Below are positions 6,854 through 12,652 of a stretch of 12,652 nt of DNA, in pieces. Position 1 is the stretch's first letter. Each line of letters opens with the position of its first letter. The stretch is from a bacterium (GTDB lineage: Bacteria > Margulisbacteria > Marinamargulisbacteria > UBA6595), in contig JAQCBC010000009.1 of the NCBI GenBank assembly GCA_027621615.1, positions 1 through 12,652 on the forward strand, in the 5' to 3' direction. The position numbers and the translations under genes were made by a program. The notes under the pieces were generated by a model, which worked only from the letters and a program-made list of their open reading frames with translations, made no database searches and was not told where the DNA came from.

Positions 6854-9271
6854 ATGTTCTCACGATTTACAGAAAAAGCGATTCAAGCCATTATGCTAGC
6901 CCAAGAAGAGGCTAAAAAATTTAACCACAACTATGTAGGAACCGAGCATATTTTGCTCGGTATTCTCAGTGAAGGGGACAACAACGTTACAAAAACACTA
7001 AAAGAAATGGGGTTTAACGCTTCTAATATTAAATTAGCCATTGAAGACAAATTAGAGTTTAGTGGCTCAACAATCGAACAAACAAACATTCCATTTACAC
7101 AACAAGCCAAGCAGATGTTAACGGCCGCTTGGGATGAATCTCGCCGGTTGGGACACAATTATGTCAACATTGAGCATTTGTTTTTGTCTATTTTCCGAGA
7201 CCCCAATAGTATTGCATCAAAATTACTGGAAGAATTGGGAATCACCGCAGACAACTTTCGAAAAACACTCTTTAATGAAATGACCAACGACAACAAATCT
7301 AGTGAGTCGCGATCCGTCGCCCACCCCACCCCCACGCTGGATTTGTTTGGCCGCGATTTAACTGCTTTAGCCAAAAACAACAAGCTGGATCCGATCATTG
7401 GACGGGATAATGAAGTAAATCGCATGATTCAGATTCTTTGCCGAAGAAACAAAAACAATCCTGTATTAACGGGTGAGCCTGGAGTTGGTAAAACCGCTGT
7501 TGTTGAAGGGCTTGCCCAGCGGCTCCTCACCGATTTTGCCCCTGAGAAACTCAAAACCAAGCGAATTATTTCCTTGGATTTAGGGTTGTTGGTTGCCGGA
7601 ACAAAATACCGGGGCGAATTCGAAGAACGCGTTAAAAAAATTATGGAAGAAACACACAAAGCCAAAAATATTGTGTTGTTTATCGACGAATTACACACCA
7701 TTATTGGAACCGGTGGATCTGAAGGTAGTTTAGATGCTGCAAACTTGCTAAAACCAGCGCTTGCCCGTGGGGAACTGCAGTGCATTGGGGCAACAACCTT
7801 AGAAGAATACCGCAAACACATTGAACAAGATGGGGCCTTAGAACGTCGATTCCAATCCATTTTAGTTGAAGCTCCTACCAAAGCAAATGCTGTTGAAATT
7901 CTAAAAGGTATCAAAAAACGATATGAGGACTTCCATGGCGTTCAGTTCACCGATGAAGCCATTGAAAAGTGTGTGGAGCTGTCTGTTCGGTATATTACTG
8001 ACCGCAATTTGCCGGATAAAGCTGTGGATCTTATGGATGAATCAGCGGCTAAAATTATGATTGCTTTTTCAAAATTACCTCCTGAGATTCAAGAGCTATC
8101 TAAAAGTGGGGATGGTGACTCAAATACTAAAGCCGTCGCAACGCCAAAAAGCCCCGAGCAATATCAGCAATATTGCGTTGTAAATCGGATTGTTGATACC
8201 CCCGTCATTAACGAAGTCTTGTCAATATGGACCGGCATTGATATCAAACAACTGACTGAAAAAGAAACAGAACGTATTAAAAACATTAACCAAACGCTAA
8301 AACGTTCTATTATTGGCCAGGACTCAGCTGTTGATTCGATTTCTCGGGCAGTCAAACGATCTAAATTGGGTCTTAAAGACCCCAAACGCCCCATCGGCTC
8401 GTTTCTGTTTTTAGGGCCGACCGGGGTTGGTAAATCCGAATTGGCCAAACAATTAGCCTTGTTTTTATTTGGGGATGTGGATGCGTTGATTCGGATTGAT
8501 ATGTCTGAGTTTATGGAAAAGCATTCGGTATCCCGACTCATTGGTGCGCCCCCTGGATATGTTGGATTTAACGAAGGTGGAGAATTAACCGAACCCATTC
8601 GACGAAAACCCTACTCCGTGGTTTTATTTGACGAAATTGAAAAAGCATCCCCCGACGTCATGAATATTTTATTGCAAATTTTAGAAGATGGTCGACTGAC
8701 TGACTCCAGTGGCCGTGTTGTGAATTTCAAAAATACCATTATTATTTTAACCTCTAATGTGGGAAGTCAATTCATCGAAACCAGCAGCACATTTGGGTTT
8801 CAACGAAAAACTGGAGAGGCTACTCAAGACAAGCAGAATATTGAAAAGAAAATTGGCGAAGAATTGCTCAATTCATTCAAACCCGAATTGTTGAACCGGA
8901 TCGATGACACCATTATTTTTGGACGGTTGGATCGAGATAGTTTATTGCAAATTATCGATATCATGCTTCAAGAAATTCAAACCCGTCTGAAAAGCAAAAA
9001 TATTACTATCCGATTTGACGATAGTATTAAATCGTTTTTAGTCGACAAAGGATTTAACAAAAAGCAGGGTGCGCGTCCCTTGCGCCGATCATTGCAAACC
9101 CATTTTGAAGATGTCTTGGTTGATACCATGTTGGATCGCGGGGTTAAAGAAGATATATCTGCCAGTGCAAAACTCAATAAAGAAAAAGATGAAATTGTAT
9201 TTTCTATTCGAAAAAAACAAGCTAAAAAAAAGACGCCTGTTAAACGCATTGCACATTCCAACCAGTCTTGA
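6854..9271 (+). CDS. clpC: ClpC-type AAA+ unfoldase lacking a clear M domain
   Basis: An 805-residue Hsp100 ATPase that in the family unfolds substrates and feeds them to ClpP in the cytoplasm. In order: a Clp N domain with two repeats (about 1-145); AAA+ module one with Walker A GEPGVGKT (207-214) and Walker B VLFIDELHTIIGTG; AAA+ module two with Walker A GPTGVGKS (521-528) and Walker B VVLFDEIEKA; and a D2-small domain with GARPLRRSLQ. An FGF tripeptide at 647-649 aligns with the ClpP-docking loop (VGF in Bacillus ClpC). The linker between the modules (about 402-450) is short, polar and rich in S, G, D and P. It lacks the coiled-coil M domain with UVR motif (FEKAAxLRD-like) typical of ClpC. 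The C-terminus is a lysine-rich tail of about 20 residues. radA follows with overlap, as in Firmicutes, but no mcsA, mcsB or ctsR precedes it. Confidence 0.95.
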   Translation: MFSRFTEKAIQAIMLAQEEAKKFNHNYVGTEHILLGILSEGDNNVTKTLKEMGFNASNIKLAIEDKLEFSGSTIEQTNIPFTQQAKQMLTAAWDESRRLGHNYVNIEHLFLSIFRDPNSIASKLLEELGITADNFRKTLFNEMTNDNKSSESRSVAHPTPTLDLFGRDLTALAKNNKLDPIIGRDNEVNRMIQILCRRNKNNPVLTGEPGVGKTAVVEGLAQRLLTDFAPEKLKTKRIISLDLGLLVAGTKYRGEFEERVKKIMEETHKAKNIVLFIDELHTIIGTGGSEGSLDAANLLKPALARGELQCIGATTLEEYRKHIEQDGALERRFQSILVEAPTKANAVEILKGIKKRYEDFHGVQFTDEAIEKCVELSVRYITDRNLPDKAVDLMDESAAKIMIAFSKLPPEIQELSKSGDGDSNTKAVATPKSPEQYQQYCVVNRIVDTPVINEVLSIWTGIDIKQLTEKETERIKNINQTLKRSIIGQDSAVDSISRAVKRSKLGLKDPKRPIGSFLFLGPTGVGKSELAKQLALFLFGDVDALIRIDMSEFMEKHSVSRLIGAPPGYVGFNEGGELTEPIRRKPYSVVLFDEIEKASPDVMNILLQILEDGRLTDSSGRVVNFKNTIIILTSNVGSQFIETSSTFGFQRKTGEATQDKQNIEKKIGEELLNSFKPELLNRIDDTIIFGRLDRDSLLQIIDIMLQEIQTRLKSKNITIRFDDSIKSFLVDKGFNKKQGARPLRRSLQTHFEDVLVDTMLDRGVKEDISASAKLNKEKDEIVFSIRKKQAKKKTPVKRIAHSNQS

Positions 9272-10641
9272 AGTCCCCGGTCTTTGTTTGTGAAAGCTGC
9301 CAAGAACCATATGCCCGATGGCAGGGGCAATGCAACCAATGTTTAGAATGGAATAGTATTCAAGAATCTATTACACACACAAAAAAAACACCCGATCTGT
9401 CCCCACCCCCAACACCAATTACAAATATTGCCATTGATATGCCCTTGTTGTATACCCAAACACTGCCTGAACTGGATCATGTACTGGGCAATGGATTGGT
9501 CATGGGAGCCACAACATTGTTGGGCGGAGAGCCTGGAATTGGAAAATCAACATTGGCGATGCAATTGGCCAAAGTCGTGACCGATAAAAACCAATCTGTT
9601 TTGTATATTTCAGCTGAAGAGTCCGCCGCTCAATTGGCACTGCGTGCGAAACGACTCAATTGTTTGTCCGAAAAACTTACTGTGTATACCACCCAGTCCA
9701 TGGGAAACATTGTTGAACAAATTCATAATCTAAAACCACATGTTGTGATTTTAGATTCAATTCAAGTAGTCAAGGATTCAGATTTATCTGGGGTTCCGGG
9801 GAGTGTATCTCAAGTTCATCATTGTGCCAATCGATTAGTCTCTGTAACAAAAACTATTGGATGCCATAGTGTAATTATTGGGCATATTACCAAAGAAGGG
9901 GGGTTGGCCGGGCCTAAAGTATTGGAACATTTGGTCGATATTATTTTGTTTTTTGAGGGGGATCGATACCAATCCCAACGCATTTTACGCTGTTTTAAAA
10001 ACCGATACGGGTCAACCGAAGAAATTGGTTTGTTTGCTATGGAGAAAACGGGTTTAATCGCCAACAGACATCCTGAAAAATCATTTTTAGACCGTCCGTT
10101 AAAACCCAATCAATCTGGCTCCATGATTGTCCCTATTCAAGAAGGCAGTCGGGTATTCTTGATTGAAATTCAAGCTCTGGTTGTGTCCTCTGGGTACGGC
10201 ATGGCTAAGCGAACATTTGTCGGAGTGGATCAAAACCGAATTAATGTTTTAATTGCCACACTTGAAAAAAACTTATCGATTAAGTTATCCAATAAAGATA
10301 TTTTTGTGACTGTTATTGGGGGGTATAAATTGAACCAACCGGCTGCCGATTTGGGAATTTTATTATCGATTTTATCTGCATTTTATACATTACCACTCTC
10401 TCACTTATTGGGGGTTGTGGGGGAAGTCGATCTAACTGGTCATATTCGCCCCGTCAAACAACTGAGTAAATACATACAAGAATTGGGGAGTTTAGGGTTT
10501 CAATATTGCATCACCCCCAAGCAAACAAACACCACAGAACACCCGAATCTAACCACTCTCTCGGCCACTACAATTCAAGACGCTGTTCAACACCTATTGA
10601 AAGTGTCAAAAAAAAATGGTAAAGTAGCAGAATCTGGTTAA
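9268..10641 (+). CDS. radA: DNA repair protein RadA (Sms)
   Basis: A 457-residue RadA, a RecA-like ATPase and helicase that promotes branch migration during recombination. The N-terminal zinc finger has C8, C11, C22 and C25 (VCESC and QCNQC). Walker A GGEPGIGKS spans 86-94, followed by the VVILDSIQ Walker B strand. The RadA-specific KNRFG motif appears as KNRYG (244-248), a conservative change. The C-terminal third is the Lon-protease-like domain, recognisable from SGYGMAKRTFVGVDQNR and from the GVVGEVDLTGHIRPV segment. The start is a TTG whose last two bases are part of the clpC stop (TTGA); no in-frame ATG lies between it and the zinc finger, and no Shine-Dalgarno is seen, so translation is probably coupled to clpC. 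The clpC-radA order is conserved in Firmicutes. Confidence 0.97.
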   Translation: MKSPVFVCESCQEPYARWQGQCNQCLEWNSIQESITHTKKTPDLSPPPTPITNIAIDMPLLYTQTLPELDHVLGNGLVMGATTLLGGEPGIGKSTLAMQLAKVVTDKNQSVLYISAEESAAQLALRAKRLNCLSEKLTVYTTQSMGNIVEQIHNLKPHVVILDSIQVVKDSDLSGVPGSVSQVHHCANRLVSVTKTIGCHSVIIGHITKEGGLAGPKVLEHLVDIILFFEGDRYQSQRILRCFKNRYGSTEEIGLFAMEKTGLIANRHPEKSFLDRPLKPNQSGSMIVPIQEGSRVFLIEIQALVVSSGYGMAKRTFVGVDQNRINVLIATLEKNLSIKLSNKDIFVTVIGGYKLNQPAADLGILLSILSAFYTLPLSHLLGVVGEVDLTGHIRPVKQLSKYIQELGSLGFQYCITPKQTNTTEHPNLTTLSATTIQDAVQHLLKVSKKNGKVAESG

Positions 10642-10675
10642 TACTACCAATTTAAATAAAAAGGGTAATAATTTT

Positions 10676-11434
10676 ATGGAAAACGAAAAGAAAAAAGCAA
10701 AGATCATTGATTTAAGACAATTACTGGAAACCGGTGCCCATTTTGGTCATCAAACCAACCGATGGGATCCTCGAATGAGGCCGTATATTTTTACAGCACG
10801 CAATGACATTCATGTGATTGATCTTCAAAAAACCATTAAGCTTATTCGAAAAGCCTATCGATTTTGCGAAGCATTATCGGCCAAGAATGGAACTATTTTA
10901 TTTGTTGGGACTAAAAAACAGGCTCAAGATCCTATTGAACAAGCCGCATTATCTTGTGGTATGCCATACATTAACAAGCGATGGTTAGGCGGCGTTTTAA
11001 CCAACAATGAAACATTGCAAGGCAGTATTTCAAGTCTTGTTAAATTAGAGCAAATGCAAGGCGATGGTATTTTAGATACATTGCCCAATAAAGAAAAATC
11101 ACAAAAAACTAGAAAATTAGAAAAATTGCAAAGTTATTTATCTGGAATTAAAAACATGCGCGGTCTTCCCGATGCCATTGTTATTGTGGATATTGTCGCT
11201 GAAGACTTGGCTGTTAAAGAAGCAGTTAAATTGGGAATTCCAGTAATCGGTATTGTGGATACAAATTCGAATCCCAACCCAGTTACCTATCCAATCCCAG
11301 CGAATGATGATGCGGTTAAATCCATCAAACTAATTTTAAATACACTCGTAAATGGTATTCGAGAAGGGCAAATTCAAAATTACACATCGACTGAAACAAC
11401 AGCGACACCAACTGCTGAAGTCGTTAATCAATAA
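10676..11434 (+). CDS. rpsB: 30S ribosomal protein S2 (uS2)
   Basis: A 252-residue uS2 of the small ribosomal subunit, which sits between the head and body on the solvent side and is needed for binding of S1 in many bacteria. Family landmarks are LLETGAHFGHQTNRWDPRMRPYIF (12-35), HVIDLQKT, ILFVGTKKQAQ, NKRWLGGVLTNNET, and the IPVIGIVDTNSNP and YPIPANDDA segments. A charged coiled-coil insert (about 132-155) separates the last two blocks as usual. The tail is rich in T and E, with no added domain. An AAGGG at 10661-10665 lies ten bases before the ATG. It follows radA after 34 bases with no terminator, so it is probably read from the clpC promoter too, although a separate promoter for such a highly expressed gene would be expected. 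Confidence 0.98.
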   Translation: MENEKKKAKIIDLRQLLETGAHFGHQTNRWDPRMRPYIFTARNDIHVIDLQKTIKLIRKAYRFCEALSAKNGTILFVGTKKQAQDPIEQAALSCGMPYINKRWLGGVLTNNETLQGSISSLVKLEQMQGDGILDTLPNKEKSQKTRKLEKLQSYLSGIKNMRGLPDAIVIVDIVAEDLAVKEAVKLGIPVIGIVDTNSNPNPVTYPIPANDDAVKSIKLILNTLVNGIREGQIQNYTSTETTATPTAEVVNQ

Positions 11435-11440
11435 AAGGAG
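11435..11440 (+). promoter_or_regulatory. Ribosome binding site of tsf
   Basis: A strong AAGGAG lies six bases before the ATG at 11447. It picks this start over the second in-frame ATG at 11459 (MALIQELRQ), which would lack a site at proper distance. Confidence 0.85.
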
Positions 11441-11446
11441 TTAACT

Positions 11447-12241
11447 ATGGACGTCACAATGGCCTTAATTCAAGAACTTCGTCAGAAGACGGGTGTGGGT
11501 ATTATGGATTGTAAAGAAGCATTAACCGCATCCAACACACTTGAAGACGCTTGTAATTATTTACGTGAAAAAGGCCTAGCAAAAGCAGTGAAAAAGTCAG
11601 ATCGAGACACAACAGCTGGGGGCGTTTTTATTGCAATTAACGCTGATCAGTCTGCTGGATTTATTGTTAAAGTCAATTGTGAAACGGATTTCGTATCTCA
11701 AAACGATACGTTTCAATCGTTTGGCGCCGCTGTGGTTCAAGCTGCTTTAGACGCCAATGATACCAGCGTTGATGCACTCAGTATCAACGGAACCCCTTTA
11801 TCAACAGCCTTGACCGATATGGTTGCTAAAACTGGTGAAAACATCCAAATTGATACCATCCAACATGTTGCTGGTAGTCATGTCAGTGGATATATTCATA
11901 TGAATGGTACGATTGGGGTATTGGTTGGGTTTGATTCTAAAATCGATGCCGCATTGGGTAAAGATATTGCCATGCAAGTGGCTGCTGCCAACCCAACGTA
12001 TATCAACCGAAAGGATGTTCCTCAGTCTGTGTTAGATAGCGAACGCAATGTACTAAAAAAACAGGCTATTGAAAACGGAAAACCTGAGAAAATTATTGAC
12101 CAAATTGTCAACGGCTTAATTAATAAATACTATGAAGAAAACTGCTTGGTTGACCAAGTGTTTATTAAAGATCAAAAAGTGTTTATTCGGGATTTGCTCA
12201 AATCTACGACTGTATCCAGTATGTATCGATTTGCACTGTAA
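11447..12241 (+). CDS. tsf: Elongation factor Ts
   Basis: A 264-residue EF-Ts, the nucleotide exchange factor that releases GDP from EF-Tu. The N-terminal UBA-like domain contains LRQKTGVGIMDCKEAL (about 11-26), followed by LREKGLAKAVKKSDRDTTAGG, and the core contains the FIVKVNCETDFVSQND block, which contacts EF-Tu. A second core half follows with YIHMNGTIGVLVGF and the IAMQVAAANPTYI segment, where the family has I-A-M-x-I/V-A-A-x-x-P. The C-terminus stops at MYRFAL, where many relatives continue to RFEVGEGI, so it lacks the last few conserved residues. It follows rpsB by 12 bases, the near-universal pairing, and its TAA overlaps the trxA start by one base. Confidence 0.98.
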   Translation: MDVTMALIQELRQKTGVGIMDCKEALTASNTLEDACNYLREKGLAKAVKKSDRDTTAGGVFIAINADQSAGFIVKVNCETDFVSQNDTFQSFGAAVVQAALDANDTSVDALSINGTPLSTALTDMVAKTGENIQIDTIQHVAGSHVSGYIHMNGTIGVLVGFDSKIDAALGKDIAMQVAAANPTYINRKDVPQSVLDSERNVLKKQAIENGKPEKIIDQIVNGLINKYYEENCLVDQVFIKDQKVFIRDLLKSTTVSSMYRFAL

Positions 12242-12558
12242 TGGCCGTTCATACAATTACAGCGGATACGTTTAATACCACCATCCAATCGAGCACACCG
12301 GTTTTAATCGACTTTTGGGCAGATTGGTGTGGGCCATGTAAAGCACTTGCCCCAACGATTGAGGACCTGTCTACCGAATTTGATGGGAAGCTACTCGTGG
12401 GTAAATTAAATATCGATGATGCCTCTGATTTGGCTGCTTCGTTGGGACTGGCCAGTATCCCTTGTTGTATTTTATTCAAAGACGGTGTTGAACTCGATCG
12501 AATTATTGGATATAAGCCAAAATCAGACTTTGTATCCCTGTTGAATGCCAACCTATAA
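12241..12558 (+). CDS. trxA: Thioredoxin
   Basis: A 105-residue thioredoxin, the standard length, which reduces disulfides in cytosolic proteins using electrons from thioredoxin reductase. The active site WCGPCK has C30 and C33; D24 (buried acid, in LIDFWADW), P38, and cis-P74 are present, as is the FKDG turn. Oddly, cis-P74 is followed by two cysteines (C75, C76), where E. coli has Thr and Leu. No signal peptide is present, so it is cytoplasmic. The ATG overlaps the tsf stop as TAATG and no Shine-Dalgarno is visible, indicating coupled translation with tsf. It is the last gene visible on this strand; no U-run terminator follows in the remaining 94 bases. Confidence 0.97.
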   Translation: MAVHTITADTFNTTIQSSTPVLIDFWADWCGPCKALAPTIEDLSTEFDGKLLVGKLNIDDASDLAASLGLASIPCCILFKDGVELDRIIGYKPKSDFVSLLNANL

Positions 12559-12574
12559 CCTGTGCATAACCTGT
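12555..12574. repeat. 9-base direct repeat at 11-bp spacing after trxA
   Basis: ATAACCTGT occurs at 12555-12563 and again at 12566-12574, an exact repeat with an 11-bp period. The first copy includes the trxA stop codon. The spacing is about one helical turn, so the copies face the same side of DNA. It overlaps the first DnaA-box match described next. Confidence 0.6.
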
Positions 12575-12618
12575 TAGTGGCGAAGGGGTAATTGTTCGGG
12601 TTGAGCCAGTTATTCACA
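12561..12618. promoter_or_regulatory. Pair of DnaA-box matches, possible DnaA-binding region
   Basis: Two exact matches to the TTATNCACA box lie in the gene-free end of the window: TGTGCATAA at 12561-12569 (minus orientation, TTATGCACA) and TTATTCACA at 12610-12618 (plus). They face each other 40 bases apart. This could be the edge of a replication origin or a DnaA-regulated promoter for a gene beyond the window. No DnaA gene, AT-rich unwinding element or box array is visible here, so this is only a candidate. Confidence 0.45.
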
Positions 12619-12652
12619 TCCTTTTCCCGAAGTTGTTCCAATATAAGTGTTT

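Noticed and set aside
7429-7914. Long open frames opposite clpC, including a 161-codon one here and a 144-codon one at 8164-8598
   Set aside because: They are antisense to a strongly conserved AAA+ gene, show no family features and have no ribosome binding site.
12587-12631. Possible terminator stem TTCGGG...CCCGAA after trxA
   Set aside because: The arms are six bases with a loop over 30 bases and no T-run follows.
12249-12641. A 130-codon minus-strand open frame over trxA
   Set aside because: It overlaps all of a certain thioredoxin gene, starts with TTG and has low-complexity antisense composition.

Overview
The window is a densely packed stretch of bacterial chromosome using the standard bacterial code, with TGA acting as a stop in uvrA and clpC. 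No stretch over 300 bases lacks a gene, and there are no RNA genes, insertion sequences or CRISPR arrays. All families seen are core housekeeping ones, but the sequences are divergent, so the organism looks like a little-studied bacterial lineage. I cannot name a phylum from sequence alone. It has an F-type ATP synthase, and the clpC-radA adjacency recalls the Firmicutes order ctsR-mcsA-mcsB-clpC-radA, but ctsR and mcsAB are not here.

Layout: the left end (1-1549, minus strand) is the front of an ATP synthase operon: atpZ, atpI, a HAD-IIA phosphatase-like gene, then the first 37 codons of atpB running off the left edge. A 95-base divergent intergenic region (1550-1644) separates it from a plus-strand run: tsaB (tRNA t6A synthesis), uvrA (nucleotide excision repair), a secreted beta-propeller protein, clpC (AAA+ unfoldase), radA (recombination ATPase), rpsB (ribosomal protein S2), tsf (EF-Ts) and trxA (thioredoxin). 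Several junctions overlap by 1 to 4 bases (uvrA/propeller ATGA, clpC/radA TTGA, tsf/trxA TAATG, atpI/HAD TAATG), which suggests translational coupling. A good extended -10 promoter lies just before clpC, so clpC-radA-rpsB-tsf-trxA probably forms its own unit joining protein quality control, DNA repair, translation and redox control.

The most interesting points are: a HAD-like enzyme with an altered motif I inserted between atpI and atpB; a ClpC that keeps its N domain, both AAA+ modules and ClpP loop but lacks a recognisable M domain (UVR motif); a propeller protein with a PsbP/DcrB-like N-terminal domain coupled to uvrA; a perfect 19-bp palindrome immediately before uvrA; and two exact DnaA-box matches plus an 11-bp-spaced direct repeat after trxA at the right edge. 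I see no clear multi-gene novel system; the novelty is in variants and context of core genes.
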